Origin: Holothuria scabra | Lineage: Eukaryota > Echinodermata > Holothuroidea > Aspidochirotida > Holothuriidae | Direction of reading: 5' to 3' | DNA length: 64,000 bases | NCBI GenBank assembly: GCA_037179385.1 | Contig: CM074193.1 | Span: 6,407,547 to 6,471,546, forward strand | In this document: positions 9,847-21,205 of the stretch, in pieces | How the letters are laid out: the number at the start of each line of letters is the position of its first letter | Position numbering within the stretch: position 1 is the stretch's first letter | Position numbers and translations under genes: made by a program | The notes under the pieces: generated by a model | Databases searched by the model: none | The model's input: only the letters and a program-made list of their open reading frames with translations | Told to the model about the DNA's origin: nothing

Positions 9847-11300
9847 CAGTGGCGTAGCTATGCATTTTCCAGCTGGAGGGAACACCCAAATTTTACGAAT
9901 ATTTTAAAGTGTGAACACCATTTCTCTGGGGTGTAATTTGTGGCGCGCAAATTGTGCAGAAATTTTTTGCCCATTTTAAGTAAATTTTTAAAAATATGGA
10001 AAGCTTGTACTGGAAAATATTTTAGATTCCGGGTTTCATATACGCCTATAAAGAAAAGTTAAAAGCTTGAGGATTAATGAAGAATCTGTATTTCTTTATT
10101 GGCAAGTCCGACAGTCTGAGAGTGCACGGTGAACAAAGATTGTTGTTACTACATAATGTTATCATGTTATCTAAGGCCTACGAATTGACGCTCTCCGACG
10201 ACATTTAAAGAGTCAAGAGCTTTAATTGGAAAAGAATTTGGATTTAATGAAATAAAATTAATGAAAACAGCAATTTAGTTGTCGATAACACTTGCTTATC
10301 TGATGACTGTCATTTCCAGAGTTCGGAAAAGTTTATCAGCCTGATTTGTAAATTGCATCGAGCAAATCGGGAGGAAACTTTTGCATTTTCGAAACAAATA
10401 ATTACAAGAAGGAGCTTTTATTGGAAAGAATTCGGAATTTCATGAAAGAAGAGTTGCAAAAACCAAAGTGTAGTTTTCTGGTGTCACAAATGGCATAATT
10501 CAGAATTTTTACTTTTCAGACCCGAGGGAAATCGCTCCGGCCTACTGGTCCTTAAAAAATTTTGGGATTACTTTAAGGGTAATTTGAAGAATTTGAGAAT
10601 TATTGGAGACTCTGCCATTCCAACTTACTTGTAAAATTTGATATTGTCGGGGAGAATAAATATTAAACATTTAGTTAATATATGGAATCAGGATCATCGA
10701 CGCAATTAAAATATTTCCAAAAATGCATAGTTAGACTAATGTTTGAAAACCCCGATCTTTTATTGGGAAAAAACTGAAATTTTATGAGAGAAAACTTTTA
10801 AGTCTTTCGAATTCGGAAGCTTTTGGTTTACATTGAAGAATCAGCCTTTCAATTTTAAAATTAATTGGAATACTACGGCGAGTGAAGATCGTTTGAGCTC
10901 ATTTGAGTTACATATTTTATTGTATGGACAAAGGATATTCGAGCGAAAAGGTGGAAATTAATTGAAGAGACTTGAATAATGTTTTAACTTGGTAACAATA
11001 AACAGATAAAAGCTGTATTAACATTTCATACAGTATTTAAGGCAACTGTGCACTCTGGCTAATTCCTACCTGTGAAATCGAGCAGATCGTCGGATCGACC
11101 GAAGTTTGTTAAAATTACACATTTTCATAAAAAAATTGACAAATTGTTTGGCTTTGCTTCCCAAAATTCGAAAGTCAGGAGCTTACATCGAGGGAAAGAA
11201 TAAAATTTTTTATTTATGTCAGGAAAATTGAAAGTTTTGAGGACTTTTGAAGAATAAGTCCTTCCTGTGAGCAAACCCAGATGAAGTCGTTGTTGTGAGG
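9847..11300 (+). mobile_element. family D hAT-related MITE expanded by internal tandem duplication
   Basis: The left end CAGTGGCGTAGCTATG (9847) equals the hAT-type end of family D. Downstream, a degenerate module recurs: GAGCTTTNATTGG plus AAAGAATTNGGAATTTCATG near 9998, 10215, 10410, 10752 and 11178, with TGAAGAATC-type words following several of them. One TGGTGTCACA word is near 10486, as at the right end of the 35420 copy. No matching right terminus or target duplication was found, so the outer end near 11300 is approximate. Spacing is irregular (about 200-430 bp). Confidence 0.6.
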
Positions 11301-12431
11301 GTGGGACAGAAGCTAATCGAGGCTCCATCTTTTATAATATACTCCCTAAAGACATATAATTACAAACCCGAAGAGGAACAGTTAGTATTCCCAACGGTTC
11401 CAATGAATGTTATGGTCTATATTCCTTCCAGTCCCTTTGGGGCTGTGCCTGTTTTTTTGACTGTGTACAGGCTAATGTACAGTCAATTGAAGTCTCAACG
11501 ATAATTTCACATCATCCGAATAGTTTCTTTCAATTGTTGTAATTATTAAGTTATTTCCGTCTTCGTTTTTACTATCATCATTTTTAAGCCAGTATTTTCC
11601 AAGTATCCTCTCCCCTACCTTTCCTCTCCACCGCTCCACCAAATTCCCACTCCACTGTCCTCTCGCCGCTTTAGTTTTTATTTTCATCGCGTGCGGTACC
11701 CTTACGCAACGTCCCCACGACCACCTTTCATACCTTTATAGAAGAATTCGAGTAGCTAATGAAGGCTGTCATTAGTGTACCCCGGGGAAAGGACTGTTTC
11801 TTCTCATCTCCTCGGCTTTCAAGTCCATGACTGAACAAGGAATATGTAATACAGCTTGCAACGCAGGTCCATTAGAAGATTGCTTCAGTCTTAAATCGTT
11901 TGAATTTTATCGCCTATATTTACAATTGTAAACCCCCGTATTTTGTAAAATTGATGGAATCAACGAGTATTTTAGAAAGCAATAATCCATGATACAGTGA
12001 CGCAAAGAGCCCAGTTATGTGCGACAAGATCCGACCTTTACTTGACTACTCGGATTGGTCTATTAATTGAGTAACAAGTCTGAGATTTGTCTTTTTGATC
12101 TCCTCTAGAAGGAATATTTTTATGCAAATTATGCTAGTGCCGATTCTACTTTCTTTCCCCTTTCACCTTGACTGTACTCTGACAGCGCTAAAGCAAAGGT
12201 ACTGTACCTTACGGTGGGGAATATAATTTTGTTATTTCCCCACTATTAAACAAGGCTGAAGATCTGTCCAGCTTACCAAGTTCCTTTCTAATTCTGACTC
12301 CAGTGCAGGCCCTATTTCTGAGCCAATTCCAAATCCATTCCCACCCAATCCAAAATCAGGTTATGTGTTAGGTGTCAAGCAAATGTTGCATACACTATTG
12401 TGTCAGGGACACTGGATTGAAAAAGTCACTT
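11301..12431. other. unannotated stretch
   Basis: Small frames (up to 71 codons) on both strands between 11295 and 11687, none recognised. No RNA gene or repeat seen. Confidence 0.45.
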
Positions 12432-12540
12432 TTAAAGGCCCAGTCTTTTCACCCCAGATGGTTCCAATTCTCCTAACCTGCTTTCTTATTGCCCCCCTCA
12501 CCTTCCCACAACTGTCTAACGCTCATCCTCATCCAGACAC

Positions 12541-12791
12541 GACAGTTTGTTTGGTCTAACGGTAGAGCATCCGCCTCTTATGTGGAAGGCCCGCGTTCGA
12601 TTCCCAGGTCGAGTCATTCGAAAGATTCTAAAAATGGAACCTAGTACCGTTTTGGGTGATACTCCGCAGAAGCAATGGAGTAGGGAAAACAGCCAGTAAG
12701 CCAAAACTGTAAAAAAAGACTGTGTCGGCTCAACCTGAACCAATATGTTGAAAACTGGGCCGTAAATCTCCATCTAACCAACTAACTAACT
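12541..12791 (+). mobile_element. tRNA-Lys-headed SINE with 10-bp TSD
   Basis: The head is a tRNA-like sequence with A box TGGTCTAACGG (12552-12562) and B box GTTCGATTC (12595-12603). The anticodon arm TCCGC-CTCTTAT-GTGGA gives anticodon CTT (Lys). A tRNA-unrelated body follows (CAATGGAGTAGGGAAAACAG, then GGCCGTAAATCTCC), then a short (AACT)n tail. The element is flanked by ATCCAGACAC at 12531-12540 and 12792-12801. The acceptor arms do not pair, so it is a SINE and not a tRNA gene. Related fragments lie at 4126, 27698, 46405 and 61245. Confidence 0.9.
12552..12603 (+). promoter_or_regulatory. Pol III internal promoter (A and B boxes) of the SINE
   Basis: The A box TGGTCTAACGG and B box GTTCGATTC are 32 nt apart, normal tRNA spacing. 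Both are close to consensus, so this copy could still be transcribed by RNA polymerase III. Confidence 0.75.
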
Positions 12792-13016
12792 ATCCAGACA
12801 CAGACACAATTTCAGTTTATTGCTTCAGACAGTCACGGTGAGAATACAGGACCCAATGTGGGATCTGAATGCACTCTACAGTGAATGTAGTATGAGCAGT
12901 ACCGGTACTCTGTATTATTTTTTAATTTGTTGTCAATCAAAAAGATGTGCCAATTGAGAATTTCTTCTAGACTACTACAAAAATTACAGTTTGGGGTGAA
13001 AATTGACAGGCTTTAA

Positions 13017-14469
13017 GAATTCTGTTTAAGGTAGTTTTACCCACCTAGGGCTTCCAGTGTGGTATGTGTCTATTCAGTACACCTTACTGAATTCGATGAA
13101 ACCCTTTTAGTTGACTTCAAGTAACTTTCCTTTTAGTTAACCCGACTGGAGAAGGCTCTGAGCCCTACTAATTTCGAGTAAACTTCAATGTCAGGAACTA
13201 CCTCTTCCAAGGCCATTTTGAGCCCATTAAAAACCGGACTTAGTCAGACTGGACCCGGCTAGAGTCCGGCTTTTTGTATCGCAACCCTGCTACCAAATAA
13301 CCGCGAAGGAAGGAAAAAAAGAGTGGAATTTATTTCCACACGGTAATGCCTTCATATTCAACAGGTTAATTCAATTTTCATACTCCCACGTTTTTGTGTG
13401 GGCCAATATTTATGAATACTTTCAATGTAAGCAGGATGAAATGCACAGTTACAGTCGACCTGGGTATCTGTGAAATACTACCATTTTCACTGGTTTGGCA
13501 AACGGCTACGTCATTCGCCTAGGAAAAATAAGCACTACCCCTCTGCCCTTGCAAAAATAACCATGGAGCGCTATGATGTGATCATCGGGTATGAGGATAG
13601 GGGGTGGGATGGCGTGGCCGTGGCGAATGTGTTGGGTAGGGCTGGGCTAGCATGGGTCGGGGTTTGAGTAATGTTTCGTGTGGGTAAAACTGGACTGACT
13701 GGTATTTGAAGGGAAGTTGAATAGACGTACCGTATGGTGTCTTTTTGAAATGTACATTTTTGGTTTTCGTTTCTCCTTAATTTTTTTCTATTTCTTTGAA
13801 AGTCCCATACTTTTAGAGAATGCTTTGTCAATGCTGTATGTAATATTTTTGTTTGTGTGTATTGTTAAGATTGTCATCAATATTGATAAGAGTCACATAA
13901 ACAAAATAAAAATTAAATGCCTTCATACTGCTTAACATTTAGTAGCTGTAGATAATATTACTGTAAAGACGACATTTAGATATCAACTATATAGGGACCA
14001 ACCCTGGGGATCACTAGCCTGCGTAGGGCCTTTGTGGCTGTCGCCCACCGTAGCGCCGCTGAACGAAAAGACTTCGTCCGCTCCGCGAACTAGGGGACCA
14101 CTAGATCAGGGGCGGAGCCTTCAAATTTTCGTCCCCTTAGAAAAGCAAAATAATTGAATAAATACATTTAAGTTTACTTTGCCACTTTCATTAAAAAAAA
14201 ACCCAAATATTTCGCCCTGCGGTGGAAGCTGCTTCGGCCAAACATAGCACCTTACCTAGCCATACTCGAGCCTTAGACCAATTTGTCATCTCGACGGACG
14301 CGCATGTAGCACTCCTGCAACTTAATTAACTGCACTCATAATCTCATTTCCTTCAAACACGGGGTACATATTTTACACCTGTTATGGAGGTTATAGAACA
14401 ACTCCCAAGTTTCCAAACGCTTTTGAGGCTCATGCAAGTAACGTCACTTTTCTACAAAGGTCACTGTAT
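13017..14469. other. unannotated stretch with a possible hAT-like end
   Basis: CAGGGGCGGAGCC at 14107 resembles a hAT terminus, but no partner end or duplication was found. A G-rich patch lies at about 13595-13665. Frames up to 86 codons are unrecognised. Confidence 0.35.
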
Positions 14470-14700
14470 CTACACTCTAAAAGGTGTTTAGGGATAAAAC
14501 CCTTTTTGAAACACTTTCTACCCGCTATGAAAACATGTTTAGATGCTAAACATGCATGCTAAATTCCTAAACGTTTTGACTTAAAACATGCTTAACTACT
14601 AAATGATTATAAAATTCAATAGCTAAACATGTTTAGAATTTGTAAATGTGTTTACAAAGTGAAGACAAACAAGTCCTAAAGACGTTTTTTCACAGTGTAG
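14470..14700. mobile_element. MITE with CTACACTSTRAAAA ends
   Basis: The left end CTACACTCTAAAAGGTGTTT and the right end, inverted CTACACTGTGAAAAAACGTC, match over about 20 bp with a few differences. The interior holds several AAACATGTTTAG words in both directions. About 231 bp, non-coding. Its ends resemble those of the palindromic MITE at 2317. No convincing target duplication. Confidence 0.65.
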
Positions 14701-17700
14701 TTTTGAACATATCAGCCCTATACATAATAGAAACCCCGGTACTTGAGGGAAGGAGGGTATCCCCTCCCCCCGTCTTTCATAAAACCGTCAGTCCTCACTA
14801 ACTATATTGGTCTTATTGCTTCGCCCAGATATGTTAGAAAGTGTTCTGGGAGCATCAATATAAGCGTGTCTGGTCAGTGTCAGTTCCAGAGGGGGACTGG
14901 TTGGTCGGGATTTACGTAGACCTCCCTTGTGAATTCTCTGTCCACATGTTCGAAGCGATTCCAACAAAATGAAATAAGAACGCAACTAAACTGACCCCCG
15001 GTCAACCTTCAACTTTCCCACCCACCTCCTCCACATTCACCCATTCACCCTTAACCACCACCACCACCACCACCAGACTGGACTTAATGCTTACTTTTTC
15101 GGATTTTTTGTTGCATTTGGCTCTGGTGTATGATTGGTTGTTAAAAAGTTTTATTGTATAACACTTAACAATAAATCCATACCAATTGAAAATAAATCAT
15201 TCAGCCTCTTTATTCGGAGAGAAAGCTAAAGGTGTTTGGCTCTGGGTGATTGCACTGCATACTAATGGCTCGAAATATGTAACCTGTAAATTCTTTAAAT
15301 CAGAGATTTCATTCTGTGTAGAAAATGTTCATTATTATTCAACGTAATTGGCACTGGTCCGTCCATACAGACCTTTGCAAGCAACCTGGGAAATATCGCA
15401 AGTGTATCTTGCAAAAGAGGGAAATATGTCTGCTCTATATTTGCTAGCCTACCAGGGCAGGATATGATATAAAGTGCTCCGATACTTTTCCTGTTATTTT
15501 ACATAATGCTACAAACCCACATATTCATAGATCATATTTGTGAAACGAAACGATATTCTCAAAGAATTGTGTTCCCAATGCAAACTTTTCTCTCAACTTG
15601 ACAATTTTGAGAAGGTCACAACTGTCAAAAGATCTTCAATATTTCTTTGCAGTCGGTAGTGACAGGTATAATTCAGTTGGTGGATTGGAACGCCGTTTGG
15701 GATAGATTGATGGGATGGGCATACACATTTAAAGTCTGAGACGATGATGAATAACCCACAGGTAACATCGCCGTACACCAATGTCGCATTGTTGGCTGAG
15801 CAATGAAAAAAAACGCCCAAGGGCTGACACCAGGCATTGTCGCCCTGCAGATAATTGGATTTACGGTAAAGAATGAACCGTTAAAAACCCAAGTTTTAAA
15901 TTCCTCTATAAGTCCGTCGGTTTCCTATCCTACGACAAACAATCTAAGGACTAGCAAGTTTACCGAACAATTCTTTGGTGGAAAGCTCTTCAGCGAAAAG
16001 CTATTGTTTTGGGTGCTTAGACCAGGGGTTTTATCCCCGCTTCCAGTGTTTAAAGTAGAGAGGAAAGAGTTTGAACTGAGGCTTAACTCCAACAAATACA
16101 AATATTCTAATCCCAAGTCGAGTGAGGAGCATAGTTTTCGGTTGTACTTGAAATACAGGTGAAAGGCAGGGTAAAGGGTGGCCTTTCAAGACCTAATCTT
16201 AATCTACAATACTTTAGGTAAAGTGTATGGCATTCCAGAGAAACTGTTTCGTGTAAGCGTTTGGTAAGTGATCCCTCCCAGATTGGCGGTCTCTCTACAT
16301 TAAATCGCACAGGTTTAACGAAATACTCCGACGATCAAAACTTCAAAATGACATTGAAATTATGCAATGACCGTGATATCTTGCGGGTTTCTATCCTTAA
16401 ATTTAAAGTAATCACAAATAAGTGCAGCATTTTATAACTTGTGCTGATTTTGAGAAAAAATAGCAAAACAGCAGTAAAATAGCAATACACCTTGATCCAT
16501 ACCAATGAATGAAAAAATATTACCGTAATTCATTGAAGGAAACATATCTGTTTCATCCCTTTCAGATTACAATTGAAGGTCCAAATGGATCTGAGAGGAT
16601 GACACATTCAGACATTGACAATCTATAACATTGGCATGGATTTTACAGATAGAGGATTAAATAAAACTCTAAAATGGGCGGAGTGATTGTCCTATTAGAC
16701 TCGGTGAATAAATAAGTTAAACAGTAGGCCCCTATATATAGCTGCGGTGTCTATAGTCGTTCAATCGACATATTTTGTAGAAATGAAAACATAAGGAAAA
16801 TGACCCTGTGGTATAGCTACATATTAAGATACATTAATTTGATCTTAAGAGGACACACAGTTTTCTTTGTAATGAAGCCTATGACGTCATGAGATTTCGC
16901 CAGCCAGGCTTGCAGAAACATGTTGCAATGCTTGAAGTAGGCTAACATGATTTTTTTGCTTCGCACATGTCAGATGGCAGGAGCTTGTAATTAGGTTGTG
17001 AAGTGACGAACGCTCTTTGTTACTCTGCCCTTAACAATAATCATAGTTCACGCTCGAAAACATTTTCAGCGATTTTTTTAGCATCGGTACTATCGAGTAT
17101 TTGGGTACAATTTTGATTTCTTACGTGTCGGGTTCAACGGCCTAACCGTCTCATTAGGTATCCGTGATTTTAATTACGTCCATATACTTCTTTCGGAGCC
17201 GGTACAGCGCAAAGTGTGCTAATTTTGACACGTTTACCCTCAATACACCAGCTCATTAAGAATTCATCCCCTTCAGCCCGTAGGTTTGCGAGTGTCTCTG
17301 TCTTTCAAAGGCAGAAGGTACGGGGAGGACTCGCTAACAATCTTTGTGCTAGCATATAACAATATAAAGAACAAAAAAGATAAGAAGGACGCAAGAGTTA
17401 GGGAAACCAAGAAACGGTTTCTGATCATATTGAGGAGGAGTCTGTTTGACATGAGGGAACGTTAGCAGGCGGCTTTCACGCCGATCATCCTCCGAGGAAT
17501 CGCTGGGCGTAAAAGTCGAGAAATTCGAAGACAAATCTCATCTTCTGTAGGATGTTTGGATGTTGACTGAAAGATGGATTGAGATGGAAAGGAAACCAAC
17601 GACTGTGGTATATATTTATATTGGATGAAAGCATCCACACGAGGTGCAAAAACAAATGTAAATGCTTAGTAAAACAACCTAGGGCCCCCGATTTTTGGTT

Positions 17701-19619
17701 ACCGATGTGCAAACTTATTGGGTTTTTGCGTTGCAATTGAAAGTTAACTTACAAAATTCCAGAAGCCAAACCCCAGTATCATTACTAAGATATCCCGAAG
17801 CTTTTTGGCTGGTCGGATGTTTTCGTAGAAAGCCACTCATCTGCTAATGTTGGTAAAGTGAGGTCACCAAAAGGCCTAGTAGTATTAGTACACCTTTTCT
17901 ACCCACCTCTTGATTTAATCGTGTATAGCGACTCAGCCGTTTTCAGAATTGTTTAAAATGTTGTTTTTATTTATAAATAAGTACGCATATTTCGATTTGG
18001 GGAAAGAAAATAAATTGATCTCAGTAGAAAGTTACCGTTAAGAAAACGATGTTTTCTTGAGGGTAAAAAGTATGCACCCTGTAACCGGCAGACATGTACA
18101 GTGCATCAAAGGGAAAAATTACTCTCTGATTTTTTTTACATTGATATTGGGGAGTTATATGCAATTTCAATGAAAAATTCAATCTCATAGACTGAAAATC
18201 AATTTTATTCGATTGAAAAATTTTCAATCTAAATTACTTTTTTAGATTAATTTCCAAATGTAAGGTACTTCCCCTGACCCCACCCGGTTGTAAGGACTTT
18301 ACATATAAATTGAAAAGTACAGGGCACTCCTCATATCACCCTTTTCCACAACTGGCTTTAAATATATAGTGTAGGTATTGTCATTTGACACAAATTATTG
18401 TAAAAGTGAAAACTTTCATTTAGACTAGGGATAAAACGATGTTATATGCGAAGCGAATTTCCTTAGCCCTAAAGCAAAAGGTTTTCACACCAAAAGTCAA
18501 GACACATCTTTTATACCTGATGGACGTTATGGGCTTTTTGTAGCCTTTACATTTTGAATTACTATTACCTGTATGAGAAGAGTTTCTACTTTGCAGTATA
18601 GTGTCAGCTACACGTAAGACTGTCGGACTCCTATAATTATTTTCTGCTCATTCAGCTTTTCTATTTCGCTGTTTTGCAAAAGCTGAAGATATATCTTCAG
18701 AAAATTCTTACAAAACATTAAAATATCAATAAAATCTCTTTTTAAACAAGAAAAATATTACAGAGGAAGTTCTGCAAAACTTGTTTATCTGCAGGCTTTA
18801 AATTACATGCAGTAAAAGATCAGTAGGCACGCTTTACGGAAGTTAGTTTTGCAGGCCAATAAGGGGCCTAGAGTTGGGAGGAAAATAATGTTAGAAACAA
18901 TGCTTGATATTTTCAAAAAGAAACAGGGGTTACCTAACTAGATTAATGTCAATTTTGCTCCAAAAATGTCATACGATAGCAAGAAAGTCTAAGGAAAACA
19001 GTTTAGTGAGCTTTACAATCAGATGGCGATCTCAATTCCAATCGGGGTATATGTACCGGTAGGTCTTGTATGTAAATTAAACATAAATTGTAAAAAAAAA
19101 TAAGATTTACAGAACAAAAAAATGAAGACAAAAATAACGGAAAAGCGTTCTCAATTTGTTTCTAAAAACTAAGAACATTTTTTTCGTTTCCTAGTCAATA
19201 TTTTTCCTTTTTGTGCTTTTGTTTTTAGCTTCTGTTCTATAATCCTACATGGACAGATGAGTATGCAGATAGTTGTTACATGCATACAGTGTATGGCGAT
19301 ACAACGAATTGTATTTCCCAAGGAATACATACAGGTGTTTACAATGCTACAATTACTTCTGTTCTGTTGATGGTGTTTAATAAAGACCCTGAAAAATTTT
19401 TGTTTCTGGCAGTAATTTTGGGATATTGGTGGTTGAAGGACTTTAGCCTATATGTCATTGCAATATGACAATTTACCATTTAATTATGTTAACAACTAGG
19501 ACATGATGAGCTGATGAGTCGACTTGGTAATAACATTACAGTCTACAATCGATGACGACTAGTGTTCGAGCTAAGGACTATTGATTGGGAGCAGGGAGTT
19601 GTTGCAACTACCTGTTGGG
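14701..19619. other. unannotated stretch with scattered small frames
   Basis: The longest ATG frame is 119 codons (15803-16162, plus), unrecognised and overlapped by a 63-codon minus frame. A short (ACC)n run is at 15057-15073. A 19-bp near-palindrome (GATTGAAAAATTTTCAATC) lies near 18213. No splice-linked coding exons could be argued. Confidence 0.4.
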
Positions 19620-19639
19620 AGGGAGAATTTCATCCCCTC

Positions 19640-20263
19640 CCCTTGATGCATATTTCTAAGATCTTTGAAAGACTTGTTTATAAAAGATTGTTTAATTTTA
19701 TCAATACACATGATCTCTTATATACTGGACAGTATGGTTTTAGGGAAAATCACTCAACATATATGGCTGCCTTAAAATTTGTGGACGATGTTGTGTGTAA
19801 TTAGGATAAAAAGGCATCCACTGTAGCCCTGTTTATTGATTTGTCTAAAGCGTTTGATACTATTAATCATAGAATTTTACTTAAAAAATTGTGTAAGTAT
19901 GGAGTAAGAGGCGTGGCACTAAATTGGTTTACAGGTTATCTCACAAATAAGCAACAATTTGTCCGTTACAAAGGTAAAGATTCTAATATCAGGGAAATTA
20001 ATGTTGGTGTCCCACAAGGCTCTATTTTGGGACCTTTACTTTTTAAACTATATATCAATGATGTGTATAAATCGTCAAAACTACTTAAGTTTGTACTCTT
20101 CGCTGATGAGACTACTGTCTATTGTCACAATTCTAATGTAAAAGAAGCCCTTCATGTTGCATCTTTAGAATTAAACTATGTGGCTGACTGGTTAGCTGCT
20201 AATAAGTTATCGTTAAACATTAATAAAACAAAGCTGTTGGTTTTACAACAGCAAAGGGGATAA
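19640..20263 (+). pseudogene. LINE reverse transcriptase core (broken)
   Basis: The product would copy LINE RNA at a nicked target site. In one frame the sequence encodes ISKIFERLVYKRL, then FIDLSKAFDTINH (19830-19868, catalytic Asp motif A), GVPQGSILGPLLF (from 20006, domain 4) and FADET (20099-20113) at the FADD catalytic site, then NINKTKLLVL. An in-frame TAG at 19802-19804 and a TAA at 20261-20263 break it. The second catalytic Asp is replaced by Glu (GAG), so this copy would be inactive even without the stops. The upstream endonuclease domain is absent. The motifs are clear, so membership of the non-LTR reverse-transcriptase family is not in doubt. Confidence 0.9.
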
Positions 20264-20922
20264 TCATTAGTTTTTCTTAAATTTTAAAGGTACAATTATA
20301 AAGAAGAGTAATTTAGCAAAATTTTTAGGTATTACGATTGACAGTAAGCTTTCTTGGAAAAGTCACATAGACAATGTCGCAAAATCTGTTTCCAGAATGG
20401 TTGGGTTATGAATAGATTAAGATATCTTCTTCCCAGTAAAATTTTGTTAACTATAATTCTTTAATCGTCCCTCATCTTACTTACAGTATTTTACTCTGGG
20501 GATATTCCTCTCAAAGCTACATTGACAAACTCTTTGTTCTCCAAAAACGGGCTGTCCGTTTAATCTCAAATGATCCACCTTACACCCACACCCTTCCGTA
20601 TTTTTATAACCTTAATATTCTCACTTTAAAGGACCACTATAAATACCAGTTAGGCATCTTCCTATATAGACACCACAATGACCAACTTCCCCATGATTTG
20701 AATTCTTTTTTCCTCCCAAACAGTACCCATCATAATTATCCCACAAGGGGAAGAGATAATCTGGTACAACCTTTCACTCGAACAATGTTTGCCCACTCTC
20801 AAGTGAGAAGTCATGGTGTGCACCTTTGGAATTCCCTTGACACTAAATTACGAAATTCCCCTAATATTAATTTGTTTAAGAAGTACTTTAAAAGACATCT
20901 TTTTTCCTTATATCTTTCCTGA
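20264..20922 (+). pseudogene. LINE C-terminal region (frameshifted)
   Basis: Continuation of the reverse-transcriptase ORF, split by frameshifts near 20400-20460. Recognisable pieces are KFLGITIDSKLSWKSHI (thumb region), LWGYSSQSYIDKLFVLQKRA, and the tail from 20698 with HNYPTRGRDNL, HLWNSL and LFKKYFKRHLF. The HNYPTR and FKKxxKxxLF pattern is typical of the C terminus of CR1/Jockey-type ORF2. The last codon is followed by TGA at 20920-20922. Confidence 0.82.
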
Positions 20923-21205
20923 TCTTCTTCTTGTATGTATGTATTATTATTATGAGTCTTAACTCCTTTTACGTTTAATATATGCACTTTCTATATGCTT
21001 ACATAGATGCTTGTTGTATTGTTTAATTATTTTTTTTTTGAAACGAAAGCTATGGTTTGGACCAGACTGGAAAAGCTTTTAGCTTCATCTGGTTCCATTT
21101 TTTTCTTTTGATACGCTTTCATTTATTTATCTGTAATTCTTTTTATGTAAATATGTTCATGCATTTCAATTGAAAAAATAAACGAAACGAAACGAAACGA
21201 AAAAT

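Larger units (their letters stand above)
12436..13012 (-). mobile_element. TTAA-flanked MITE, family A, with a SINE nested inside
   Basis: One end starts AGGCCCAGTCTTTTCACCCC after TTAA (12432-12435). The other ends TGACAGGCT before TTAA (13013-13016). It is the inverse of the 297-bp copies at 29828 and 49743: the complement shares GGTTAGGAGAATTGG, GGATGAGGATGA and the block CAATTGGCACATC near the far end. The continuity is broken at 12541-12801 by a tRNA-Lys SINE with its target duplication, after which the MITE resumes with TTTCAGTTTATTGCTTCAGA. Without the SINE and duplicate the element is about 316 bp. Confidence 0.85.
19620..21205 (+). mobile_element. 5'-truncated LINE, CR1/Jockey-type, with (ACGAA)n tail
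   Basis: The element holds the reverse-transcriptase core and C-terminal part of a non-LTR retrotransposon, then a 3' UTR. The 3' UTR contains a stem-forming TGGACCAGACTGG / CATCTGGTTCCA pair near 21057-21098. It ends in four ACGAA repeats at 21181-21202. The 5' end is lost: coding similarity starts near 19640, just before ISKIFERL. A short tandem-repeat tail in place of poly(A) is usual in the CR1/L2 group. Target duplications could not be recognised. The clade is inferred from motif style only. Confidence 0.85.

Noticed and set aside
12541..12615. Genuine tRNA-Lys gene
   Set aside because: The acceptor stem does not pair, and the sequence continues into a SINE body flanked by a target-site duplication.
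15803..16162. 119-codon ATG frame
   Set aside because: No recognisable motif, an overlapping minus-strand frame, and a length that can occur by chance in 64 kb.
19507..19535. Hammerhead ribozyme core (CTGATGAGTC)
   Set aside because: The required GAAA segment and closing stems are missing. Other CTGATGA words (near 37116, 43931 and 50154) fail in the same way.
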